Of a stretch of DNA of 64,000 bases, positions 57,001 to 63,949 are shown in pieces. The stretch lies in contig OX328099.1 in NCBI GenBank assembly GCA_946811185.2, positions 14,225,859 to 14,289,858 on the forward strand. The letters are read 5' to 3'. This DNA comes from Hippopus hippopus (lineage: Eukaryota; Mollusca; Bivalvia; Cardiida; Cardiidae). The notes under the pieces were generated by a model. That model had not been told where the DNA came from, searched no databases, and saw nothing but the letters and a program-made list of their open reading frames with translations. Every line of letters starts with the position of its first letter. The stretch's first letter is position 1. A program made the position numbers and the translations under genes.

Positions 57001-58952
57001 CAAAATGTTTTCTACCCTATCAAAGAAAAATCATTTCATATGATCCACATTGAAACTGTCCTCTGCAAATGCTTTCAATTCGGACAGGTCTAAAATTGGT
57101 CGTGTGGTAAAGGGTTAAATGAGGCTCAAATGGTTAGAAGTTGTGATTCATAAGGCTTAAAACATTGTGGGAAAAAGAAAATGCTGGTCACATGCATTTT
57201 CTCCTTTTCCCATCATGGTCTCAAAAGCCTGTTTTGTATGTGTCGTTAAAACTCTGGATTGTTTTGTAAAGGTTAAAGACTATGTTTTTGTGTGTTTCAG
57301 GCCGATGATGCCAGTGTCTTTGAATGGAGGATTACGAATGAATTCATGGTGAGGTTTTGTTGTAATACTTATACATGTACCCCTTTTGGCTGGCCGAGCC
57401 CTAAAAGCTCAGTCGGTAGCCTACAGGACTTGAGAACAGGGGGTTGCTGGTTCCATCTCTGGCTCAGCCAATTTTTTTTCAGAGGATTGATGATAGTCAT
57501 TGCTACAGGATTCATTCCTCTCTCACCGCTGACCTTTGTTTCGACGATGGTTATGTGGTGAAACAGCCAGTGGCTTGGAAAGAATATTGTGCGGAGTACT
57601 AGTAAAAGAAACTCCAGGAAAGCATGGTTAGATGTAATGCCCGCCAGGTTATAACTGAAATCATGATGTAAACTGCGTTAAACACCACACAGTCAATTAA
57701 TCAACCTTTTGGCTGTGTCCTGTTCGACTGAAGTTAAGAAAGTGTAATAAAGAGGTCCTGGATTTGATTCTCACCTGACCCCCTTTGGTTTTCATACAAA
57801 GTTTTCTACGCTATGAAAAACTTACCCATCATTTGATCCACATTTAAGTTGTCTTTTTTACCACACAATCCCTAGTTTTAACCACCTTGAGATAGAATAG
57901 GAGAAAATGCTGGTTTGCAGCATTCTCCTTTTCCCACAATGTTTTCTATGCTACCATAGACAAAACCATCATTTGAGCCACATTTAAACTGTGATCTGCA
58001 AATGCTTTCAATTTGGACAAGTCTATAATTTTGTCATGTGGTAGAGAGTTAAGGGTTAAGGGCTGCATAAGACTAGAAACAGGACTAAACTGCATAGATT
58101 TATGCAAATGCTTTAGGACTGTATATACACACATACGATCCCTGCTTTACCGAATGATATGAGCTGGCATAAAGTTAGGCAAATAGATGTACTTACTGAA
58201 TTTGTAAAGTTATGCAGTTTGGTGAAACTTGTTTTCAGACTTGATGCTCCCTTACCTAAACTGCTTGTGCAAATTTCGTATGTACACAGTTTAGTGAGAG
58301 GCACCCCAGAAGATGAACCACTAAGCAATTATCTCTGTTTTCACAGTGTTTTAGGATGACTGCAGGCTGTCAGATAGTGTAATAAAAGTGTAGGTCAAGC
58401 TCAAGCATAACCCTAAGGCTGCTAAACGCAACTCAATGACCTTTTGCGAACAGTGTAGATCAAGATCAGACTGCACATAAGGTTGGATGTGGAGATCTTT
58501 TTCCCCAAAATAACTTTGGAATATCAGAACTTTGGTTTATTACCACTGACTTGAAAATTTCACTTCGCTTATTTAGCAGATTAAGGGTCATGCGAATAAC
58601 ATTTAATTTGATGTCTGTAAATGCTTGCAATTTCGACAAGTCTTGTTTCCAAATGTCAGATTTTAGGATAGTGAGAGCATCTGCATGCAAGAAATGTAAA
58701 AGTGACAGAAATGAACTGATGCTTGTTGACAGGGTAGAAACAAGGAGAAAATGCTGGTTACCAGCATTTTCTCCTTCTACTGCAATGTTTTCAGAAGGCC
58801 TTTTTGCCAGGGTAGTAAAATCATAGGACTGTTTGGGAAAAAAAATCAACAAACCATTCAAAGAAATCCTTTTGTTTACAGGTTTGATATTAAGGACCTG
58901 GGTCCAGATGGGCCCCAGGATGAAAACGGTATCAAGTCATCAGCAGCTATAT
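47940..58952 (+). CDS. LYPLA: acyl-protein thioesterase (LYPLA1/2-like), 5' part, exons 1-5
   Basis: Coding exons 47940-48011, 51756-51787, 54248-54313, 57301-57348 and 58882-58952, with phases 0/0-2/2-2/2-2/2-1, join into one frame of 96 codons. Readable blocks: ATLIFLHGLGDTG (nucleophile-side oxyanion loop of the alpha/beta hydrolase), GWSDAF, IKCVCPTAP, PVSLN, MNSWFDI, GPQDENGI. These follow the order and spacing of vertebrate LYPLA1/LYPLA2. The family removes palmitate from protein cysteines in the cytosol and also hydrolyses lysophospholipids. The GxSxG serine and the Asp/His of the triad lie in exons not found before 64000, so the gene runs off the window. LYPLA1 and LYPLA2 cannot be separated. 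Confidence 0.92.
48242..48437 (-). mobile_element. MITE-A (R), right end missing
   Basis: TTAACTATTTACCACAAAAC to AAAAAGCGTCTTTCTAATTTTAC. Confidence 0.8.
48567..48794 (+). mobile_element. MITE-A (F)
   Basis: AATTCCTTTAATCCAGACTTC to GTGGTAAAAAGTTAA; core nearly perfect. Confidence 0.85.
48795..49388. other. LYPLA intron 1, unassigned part
   Basis: AT-rich; no element or exon that I can support. Confidence 0.45.
49389..49495 (+). mobile_element. MITE-A (F), right half missing
   Basis: TTAACCCTTTACCAGATCCTG through a full palindrome to CTATGTTTTCTAG. Confidence 0.8.
49505..49790. mobile_element. foldback element, GACAATCTGTTAT arms
   Basis: Left GTGACAATCTGTTATTTGG ... GATGGATTTTAAAA; right TTTTTAAATCCATC ... 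AATAACAGATTGTCATC. Related sequence without the second arm at 54010-54200. Confidence 0.65.
50080..50308 (+). mobile_element. MITE-A, intact reference copy (F)
   Basis: 229 bp, TTAGCCCTTCACCACACAATCC to TTTGGTAAAGAGTTAA with perfect GCTGGTAACCAGC centre; shares its right TTAA with the next copy. Confidence 0.9.
50305..50535 (-). mobile_element. MITE-A (R)
   Basis: TTAACCCTTACCAGCCAAC to TTGGTAAAGAGTTTA; tail-to-tail with the previous copy. Confidence 0.87.
50545..50835 (-). mobile_element. SINE with GATGAGAC central domain
   Basis: Minus strand: ATAGCTCAGGTTGTAGAGC and GGGTTCAAACCCC, then TCTTTCGGATGAGACTTTTAA and CCAAGGTCCTATGTG. The central domain is that of a SINE superfamily known from molluscs. 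Confidence 0.75.
50867..50933. repeat. 67-bp inverted repeat
   Basis: TGTTCAATATGAATTAGACT and AGTCTAATTTGTATTGAACA around a 26-bp spacer. Confidence 0.8.
50935..51064. mobile_element. MITE-C, left end missing
   Basis: GTGAAGATCATAGACTGG ... GTCTGATCTTGATCTATAC to CATTTTAA shared with MITE-A. Confidence 0.55.
51061..51289 (+). mobile_element. MITE-A (F), first of a chain of three
   Basis: TTAACCCTTTACCACACAATGACG to GTGGTAAAGGGTTAA; core perfect. Confidence 0.9.
51286..51489 (+). mobile_element. MITE-A (F), second of chain
   Basis: TTAACCTGTTACCACAAAATCC to TTTGTTATGGTAA; left arm reduced to TGGGAAAAGCATTTTCTCC. Confidence 0.82.
51484..51708 (-). mobile_element. MITE-A (R), third of chain
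   Basis: GGTAACTCTTTACCACACAAG to GTGGTAAAGAGTTAG, ending 47 bp before LYPLA exon 2. Confidence 0.85.
51756..51787 (+). CDS. LYPLA: LYPLA exon 2 (32 bp)
   Basis: A 32-base micro-exon, TTTCATTTCAG|...|GTAAGT, encoding LIFLHGLGDT plus two bases of Gly. This is the family's diagnostic HGLGDTG loop. It sits 48 bp after a MITE-A and 53 bp before a SINE. Confidence 0.93.
51841..52085 (+). mobile_element. SINE body
   Basis: GGGGATTGGTGATAGTCATTG, TCTCACCGCTGGCC, GCGGAGTACTGGTAAAAG, GCGATATAACTGAAATGATG; the head is reduced to GGGGCTCTGCC. Confidence 0.7.
52109..52180 (+). mobile_element. solitary tRNA-like SINE head
   Basis: GGCCTGTTAGCTCAGTAGTC and GGGTTGTGAGCTTGATCAC, A and B boxes, right behind the previous SINE; no body follows. 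Confidence 0.55.
52449..52530 (+). mobile_element. MITE-A left half (F)
   Basis: TAATCTGGAGTTTAATGACC to GAAAATGCTGGTTACAC, cut near the palindrome centre. Confidence 0.72.
52776..53003 (+). mobile_element. MITE-A (F)
   Basis: TTAACTGTTTAACAAACAATCCC to TTTGGTAAAGAGTTAA, 228 bp. Confidence 0.9.
53004..53804. other. LYPLA intron 2, unassigned part
   Basis: CTCTCTCTCTGTCTCTC tract at 53151; otherwise no recognised sequence. Possibly interior of the 52545 element. Confidence 0.4.
54010..54200. mobile_element. relative of the 49505 foldback element, one arm
   Basis: TAACACTTGGACTGACAGG, GTTGTCATCTTCACAG, TTTTAAATGGTACATTGTATG and TTGGCCACCACTACG follow the order seen at 49660-49785. Confidence 0.55.
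54248..54313 (+). CDS. LYPLA: LYPLA exon 3
   Basis: TACATTTCAG|...|GTAAGT. Encodes DGWSDAFRRLRLKNIKCVCPT plus two bases of Ala, matching 'hsWadal..irlphvKyicPhA'. Begins with the single base completing the Gly of exon 2. A MITE-A begins 39 bp after the exon. Confidence 0.93.
54352..54584 (+). mobile_element. MITE-A (F)
   Basis: TTAACTCTTTTCCACACAATCCC to TTTGGTAAAGAGATTA; follows LYPLA exon 3 by 38 bp. Confidence 0.87.
54636..56196 (-). mobile_element. MITE-A (R) interrupted by an HLE-B
   Basis: TTAACTCTTTAATTTACCAGAG to GTGGTAACAGGTTAA. The left arm and tip are whole; the right arm stops at TTCTCCTTTTT (54787) and resumes TCCACAATGTTTTC at 56130. Confidence 0.86.
54788..56129 (-). mobile_element. 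HLE-B, second copy, 162-bp tandem core
   Basis: Plus-strand left end ATACGCCCGTCGAAGACGGG, right end GCGACAATTTGCCGCTCTTGT, the inverse of the copy at 28497. About seven units (GGAGTGCAGTGCGAAAGAACC), including a 238-codon pseudo-ORF made of in-register repeats. Confidence 0.78.
56603..56831 (-). mobile_element. MITE-A (R)
   Basis: TTAACTCTTTACCAAATGAC to GTGGTCAAGGGTTAA, 229 bp, perfect core. Confidence 0.9.
56836..57275 (-). mobile_element. MITE-A (R) split by another MITE-A
   Basis: TTAACCAACAGCTAATTTTTTAC to GCAGACAACAC, then the inserted copy, then ATGAGGCTCAAATGG to TTTTGTAAAGGTTAA. Core GCTGGTCACATGC. Confidence 0.85.
56891..57118 (+). mobile_element. MITE-A (F) inserted inside the previous MITE-A
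   Basis: TTAACCCTTTACCACACAATGACG to GTGGTAAAGGGTTAA. Both TTAA are present, while uninterrupted copies have a single TTAA at this place. Confidence 0.9.
57301..57348 (+). CDS. LYPLA: LYPLA exon 4
   Basis: TGTTTCAG|...|GTGAGG. Encodes (A)PMMPVSLNGGLRMNS and the first two bases of Trp, matching 'PvTlNmgm.MpSW'. The acceptor is 25 bp beyond the end of a nested MITE-A pair. Confidence 0.92.
57388..57692 (+). mobile_element. full-length SINE (head and body)
   Basis: AGCTCAGTCGGTAGCCTAC and GGTTCCATCTC as A/B boxes, then the body GGATTGATGATAGTCATTGC to CGTTAAACACC. Confidence 0.75.
57790..57854 (+). mobile_element. MITE-A right-half fragment (F)
   Basis: ACAAAGTTTTCTACGCTATG to CCACATTTAAGTTGTC. 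Confidence 0.65.
57855..58052 (+). mobile_element. MITE-A (F)
   Basis: TTTTTTACCACACAATCCC to GTGGTAGAGAGTTAA; left arm shortened (AGGAGAAAATGCTGGTTTGCAGC). Confidence 0.83.
58405..58490. mobile_element. MITE-C fragment
   Basis: TAACCCTAAGGCTGCTAAAC and GTGTAGATCAAGATCAGACTGCACA up to its centre, in two pieces of the same element; second arm lost. Confidence 0.55.
58590..58645 (+). mobile_element. MITE-A tail fragment (F)
   Basis: ACATTTAATTTGATGTCTG to TTTCGACAAGTCTTG. Confidence 0.6.
58680..58846 (-). mobile_element. MITE-A (R), left end missing
   Basis: Core ACAAGGAGAAAATGCTGG to CTGTTTGGGAAAAA; 36 bp before LYPLA exon 5. Confidence 0.75.
58882..58952 (+). CDS. LYPLA: LYPLA exon 5
   Basis: TTGTTTACAG|...|GTGAGT. 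Encodes (W)FDIKDLGPDGPQDENGIKSSAAI plus one base, matching 'WFDi.gLspd..eDe.GIk.aAe.i'. No following exon with the GFSQGG serine block was found in the remaining 5 kb. Confidence 0.93.
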
Positions 58953-58999
58953 GTGAGTGTATGATTTTTTTTGGTAAAAATGAAAATATCAAGCATTGT

Positions 59000-59447
59000 T
59001 ATACCCCCCACCTACCATTAGATGGGGGTATACTGGTTTCACCTTGTCTGTCTGTCCATCTGTTTTTCCATTAATCTGTCTAAGTTTTCGTTTCCGTGCT
59101 CTAACTCGAAAGCCTTTTGAACTAGGACCCTGAAAATTTATACAAGTGTTGCTCAAGACCCAAGGAGGTGCCCAATTGTTTATAGGTCACATAGGTCACA
59201 GATGAACTTTGTTTGAAAATTGTTTCTGTGCTCCAACTCAAAGTTGTTTGACTTAGGACCCCAAAACTGTATACAATTATTGCTCTTGACAGAAGGAGGT
59301 GCCTTATTGTTTTGGGGTCACATGGGTCAAAGGTCAAGGTCACAGGTGAACTTTGTTTTGAAAATTATTTCCATTCTCTAATTATGTTGCTTCAGTGACA
59401 AGGTGCTGGTGGGGGACATTTGTCCGCTTTGCAACAGTTCTAGTTTA
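59000..59447 (-). mobile_element. element with TATACCCCC hairpin end
   Basis: TATACCCCCCACCTACCATT...GATGGGGGTATA forms a hairpin at one end. The other end CAGTTCTAGTTT read on the minus strand is AAACTAGAACTG, close to the HLE start. The tandem segment CTTTGTTTGAAAATTGTTTC repeats at 59350. Confidence 0.6.
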
Positions 59448-59448
59448 T

Positions 59449-59528
59449 TTCTCCATTTTCCACAACATTTTCAGAGCCTTCTTCAACACAGTGGTACAAT
59501 CTCATGGTTGTTTGGCAATGGGTTAACT
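59449..59528 (-). mobile_element. MITE-A right half (R)
   Basis: TTTCTCCATTTTCCACAACATTTTC to TTTGGCAATGGGTTAA, directly after the 59000 element. Confidence 0.72.
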
Positions 59529-59729
59529 CTTTACCACACAATCCGGAGTTTTGACGACCATAAGGAAGAAGCCTTTTGAAAATGTTGTCAAAAAAGAGAA
59601 AATGCTGGAAAGCAATGTTTTCTGCTCTATCAAAAACAATTCCATCATTTGAGCCACATTTAAACTGTTGTTTGCAAAAGCTTCCAATTTGGACTAGTCT
59701 ACAATTTTTGTCGTTTGGTAAAGGGTTAA
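59523..59729 (+). mobile_element. MITE-A (F), right arm deleted
   Basis: TTAACTCTTTACCACACAATCC to TTTGGTAAAGGGTTAA; after GCTGGAAAGCAATG follows TTTTCTGC. Confidence 0.86.
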
Positions 59730-59955
59730 TTGTTTTTCAGATTAAGACAAAATTTTGGACTCAACCAAAATGAAATCATGTGCACATGGCAAAATTAATG
59801 AAACTCACATGATGATATCTGTCTTAAATAGGGTAGGAAATATTGTGGGGAAAAAAGAAAAAGTGCTAGTTACCAGCATTTCTCAGAATTTTTTATTTTT
59901 TTTTTTTCAGGGTAGTTAAAACTTGGTTTATGTAGTAAAGATAGTAAAGGGTTAA
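59726..59955 (-). mobile_element. MITE-A (R)
   Basis: Shares TTAA 59726; 5' inverted end lost (TTTTTCAGATTAAGAC); right arm replaced by a T run; ends GTAAAGGGTTAA. Confidence 0.75.
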
Positions 59956-60215
59956 GTAAAATGTCATGTCTATTCTTGCCAAAGTATTTGCTAGGATTAA
60001 TGCAAGCTGAGACTGCAATGTTTTCTCTGTAGTCTGATCTGATCTCTGAACTGTCTACCAAAGCCCCATGTGCTATTTTTGTTACACAAAGACTAATTCT
60101 TGGATTCAGAACATTAGGCAAAAAAAAATGAATACAGTAAAACCTCGATAATTTGAAGTCCCAAGGGGACAAGCAAAATGTTCGAATTTTCGCAGTGTTT
60201 GAATTATCCAAAATC

Positions 60216-61219
60216 TCTATAAAAAATGCAAATCCGTTCAGGCAATCAAAGTATATTTCCCAAGCGATAGAACCTTGTTAATGTTCCTATTTGATTCATT
60301 CATTTACTACATTTGAACAATATCATATCGAAAGGTTTATTTTCTGTAATTGTTCCTGTTTTGACCATATGAATGCTTGGATTTTGAATTAATATTTAAA
60401 TAATCTAGGCTTCCTTTCTATAGTTTCTGAAAAGGCGTGTACTGTAATTTTTACAAAATCGTACTATTTGCCCTTCACATTCGCCCCCATATACATTTTG
60501 CCATTTCGTTTACGTGAGAAAACAGCCGCATGTGTTTGCTTGCTCTATTCCAGAAAGAATAAAAAAATTTACATGTACATGGAAATGGATTTAAGTTCTT
60601 TGGACACCGGCGTTTCACTGAAATATCGTTGAATACGGCGCCATGTAACTAGAAAAAGCTGTTGAAAACGATCGAAGAATGCAAGTGGGAAAGATGTCTA
60701 AAGTTTGATTCTTCTCCAGAAAAATCAGGAATGTGCGGATGGGCAATTATGGTCGCGATACATGTAAACGTTCACAAACGGTACTGTGTGATTGCGGTGC
60801 TGTTGAAGTGGTCATAAAAGAGTAAATTACCCAAAGTATAGGGCTGATCTGATGAGAAATAAAAAGGACAGACTAGCTTTATTACGACTTTTCGCATTAC
60901 TAATGTCTTCGACACAAAAAAAAAAACAGACCAGGATATCTACACACCCCGTGTCAAAAGTAAATTTCTATGACATGAAAATGAACCAGTGATATTCATG
61001 CAAACCCATATGACGTCACCGTAACAAGACAGAAATATGACAGAAAAAATTTGTGTGATCCCATGGGTCTTAATCTGTGGCCAAGGGTCATATATAACAC
61101 AATCCCTGCTGTGGCCATTGTCTGCGCATGTCATTTTCTTTGAAGATTCGACCTGTCTGCTATGACGCATCACCCATCCCCATATACCTGGGAAAAGTAG
61201 GGCTTATACCGAAGCGACC
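60216..61219. other. unassigned, CpG-richer stretch
   Basis: No MITE, no exon. Frames are closed and no transposase motif is visible, although it lies between the two pogo-type ends. Confidence 0.4.
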
Positions 61220-61495
61220 AGCCCGCATAGCTCAATAGGTAGAGCGTAGGACTCATGAACGTGATGTTGGCCATATAAAATTACTAATAGTCTTTCGGAT
61301 GAGACGTTAAACCAAGGTCCCGTGTGACGGTACTATACACCGAGCACGTAAAAGAACCAGGCGTAACTTAAGATGGGTTTCATCCTGTATCTGCACTATC
61401 CCCCGTAATATTACTAACAGCCTTCAGGGGGCGTCACCCATATGGGCAACCGGTGGCAATGATAAATAAGCGCAAATTCAATCAATTATACCAAA
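61220..61495 (+). mobile_element. SINE with GATGAGAC central domain
   Basis: GCATAGCTCAATAGGTAGAGC, then TCTTTCGGATGAGACGTTAA, CCAAGGTCCCGTGTGACGG and an AATCAATCAATTATA-like tail; B box eroded. Confidence 0.75.
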
Positions 61496-61825
61496 GCTAT
61501 TAGCCTATTATCCAAGCATGTACGGGCTGTTTTAATAAATGGCCGGTGCATAGGTTACATGCTAGCCGATCATAGCTGAATGAATCGCACCAGGTAGCGT
61601 TTTATTGAGTAAACGTTTATTTAATTTGAAATTCAAAGTAACGGTTGTTGTTTTGAAAAGTAGTCCGGTTCTGGTCCCAGAATGCCCAAATTAGATAGAT
61701 GTGTGTTTGTAGAATGCCATCTAGCAGGCAATAATGCTTCTGTGGCGAAGCGACTAGGAAAAAGCTGATGCTATAAATAGATTGACACGAAAACTGATAA
61801 AAAATCACACATCGTCCTGAAGCAA

Positions 61826-61957
61826 ATCAAGGGAGAAAAGTGTGCTCGACATGGGACTCGAACCCACGACCCCGGGAACACTAGTACCGCAGCTCTACCA
61901 ACTGAGCTAGCCGGCCATCTGGTTGTGAGTCCACCCAACGTCAACTACAACAGTCCT
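61826..61957 (-). mobile_element. tRNA-like SINE unit, copy 1
   Basis: Minus strand GCTAGCTCAGTTGGTAGAGC and GGTTCGAGTCCCA, followed by CACTTTTCTCCC. Acceptor stem GCCGGCT does not pair with the 3' side, so it is not a working tRNA. Confidence 0.6.
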
Positions 61958-62067
61958 CCCCCTCCCGATTTTTTTTTGGGGGAGTAAGCAACTCCCCCCC
62001 TTCAGTCCCCACTGACCGCCGGTGCCGCTAACACGCGTTCAAAAATTGACCTTGTCGCCAGTGAAGT

Positions 62068-62200
62068 AAATCAAGGGAGAAAAGTGTGCCCGACGTGGGA
62101 CTCGAACCCATGACCTCCGGAACACCAGTACCGCAGCTCTACCAACTGAGCTAGCCGGCCATCTGGTCGTGAGTCCACCCAACGTCAACTACAACAGTCC
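62068..62200 (-). mobile_element. tRNA-like SINE unit, copy 2
   Basis: Repeats 61826-61957 with about 92% identity, 242 bp apart, including flanks AAATCAAGGGAGAAAAG and GTGAGTCCACCCAACGTC. Anticodon loop is oversized. Confidence 0.6.
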
Positions 62201-62808
62201 GATCACAAACAGGGTCAACAATGACTTTGAACAGTTGGTGTACGCATATGCTGCAAAAAAAAAAAGATTTGGAAGATAAAATCATTTGTTTAATCAGGAA
62301 TAAAATACTTCTATGATTTTTTATAAAATGAAATATCAGACAGTTCAAATTACACGAGGGCAGCGAACATACAATCCCTGATGAGGGGGGTGGTCGGAAT
62401 AGGCATCGCAAACTTTTCATAATTAGCCTCTCTTCATAAATTAACAGTAATACCTTCTCAAATCACACTGTAGTATGAATGCCCTGTGGTGATTGTCATG
62501 GTTTGTAAAACTTACACCACACCGTAGACTGGTTGGTGCGATAAAAACCTTTGCTTGGAAAGGTGTGAAAACAATCGATCCTGAGGTGTGAAAACGTTAC
62601 AAGTATTCAAATTAACAATCAAGATAAAGAAGGAAAATGATTACAGTGACCAACACCCCTGTTCGAATTATCAACTTATCGAGACTCAAAATAACCGAGC
62701 CACTTTTGGTGCAATATAGTAGACTTTTTGCTGGGACTATGGAAATTCCTCGAAAAACGCAGGGTTCTCGAATGTTCGAGACTCGAAATACCAAGGTTTT
62801 ACTGTATG

Positions 62809-63293
62809 TAGTTCTGGTTACCAGACCATGTCTAATTTTTACGCCCAATCCTAAACATTTTTTCACCTGTTGATCGTTTAATATTTTATCACAGGGTAAT
62901 GATACTGTAATCCTCGGAGAATTAAGAAAATTCTTTGTTGTTTTACCTCAATTAATCGCCCAGGGGTGCGTTAGAGAAAAAAAAAATTTTTTTAAAAAAA
63001 TAAAATAATTTCCTACATACTGATCAAAAGTATGTACCGGTCACTGGAACCTCACATATATTTTGTTTTGGCCTTACTAGACTTTTCATACTCCTGTAAT
63101 TGACAAGTTTTTATAAATTTTATTGAAAAAGGAGCCATTGGTTGTAATGAGCAATTGCTTCTTTGACCACAATGTTTATTAAGTATGTTTATATGATATT
63201 TTCCTCTCCTTCAGATCTATGCCATTTGTGTGATTTGTTTTAATTTTTGGAGTGTTTGAAATTAGGCTGGACAGCAATAATTTAACTCTGCCT
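62809..63293. other. no feature seen
   Basis: AT-rich; no LYPLA exon with the catalytic serine block found. Confidence 0.45.
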
Positions 63294-63527
63294 CTAACCC
63301 GTTACCATACATTACCGACTTTTAACGACCCTGGGAAAGAAGCCTTTCGAAAACATTGTGAAAAAAGGAGAAAATGGTGGTAACCACCATTTTCTCCTTT
63401 TCCCACAATGTTATATACCCTTTCGAAGAACAATTGCACCGCACCATTTGAGCCACATTGAAATTGTCGTCTGCCAATGCTTTCAATTTGGACAAGGCTA
63501 AAATTTTGTTGTCTGGCAAAGGTTTAA
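63294..63527 (+). mobile_element. MITE-A (F) with compensated core change
   Basis: CTAACCCGTTACCATACATTACC to CTGGCAAAGGTTTAA. Tip is ATGGTGGTAACCACCAT instead of ATGCTGGTAACCAGCAT: both arms changed together. Confidence 0.88.
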
Positions 63528-63723
63528 CATGTGTCAGTGTCCCTGAGGAAGAAGGCTTTTGAAAATATTATGGGAAACAGAGAAAATGCTGGTAATCAGC
63601 ATTATCTCCGTTGCCTGCAGCGACTTCTACCTTACAAAAGACAGATGTATCTTTTGAGCCAAATTTAATTTGTTGCACACAAATGCTTTCAATTTGAACC
63701 AGTCTTAAATTTTCTTGTTTTAA
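63524..63723 (+). mobile_element. MITE-A (F), both ends decayed
   Basis: TTAACATGTGTCAGTGTCCC to TTCTTGTTTTAA; middle GCTGGTAATCAGC. Confidence 0.8.
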
Positions 63724-63949
63724 CCCTTTACCAAACAATCCCTGGTTTTAACGACCCTCAGGAAGAAGCCTTCTGAGAACGTTGTGGGAAAAGGAGAAAA
63801 TGCTGGTAACCAGCATTTTCTCCTTTTTCCACAAAGTTTTCTACTCTTCCAAAGTCAAGTTTCAGTTTACAAGTCATGTTTATTTTGTCATCTGCAAAAT
63901 GCTTTCAATTTGGACAAGTCTAAAATTTTGTCGTTTTGTAAAGAGTTGA
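63720..63949 (+). mobile_element. MITE-A (F)
   Basis: TTAACCCTTTACCAAACAATCC to TTTTGTAAAGAGTTGA; third of a head-to-tail chain; core perfect. Confidence 0.9.

Larger units (their letters stand above)
60132..62808. mobile_element. possible pogo/Tigger-type ends, 2.7 kb apart
   Basis: TACAGTAAAACCTCGATAAT at left and CCAAGGTTTTACTGTA at right, with TA at the borders and TCGAA-type motifs inside both ends. Between them lie SINEs and no transposase ORF. Two separate short elements are equally possible. Confidence 0.45.

Noticed and set aside
61842..61915. Functional tRNA gene
   Set aside because: A and B boxes are present, but the acceptor stem is mispaired and the anticodon loop is wrong; treated as a SINE head.
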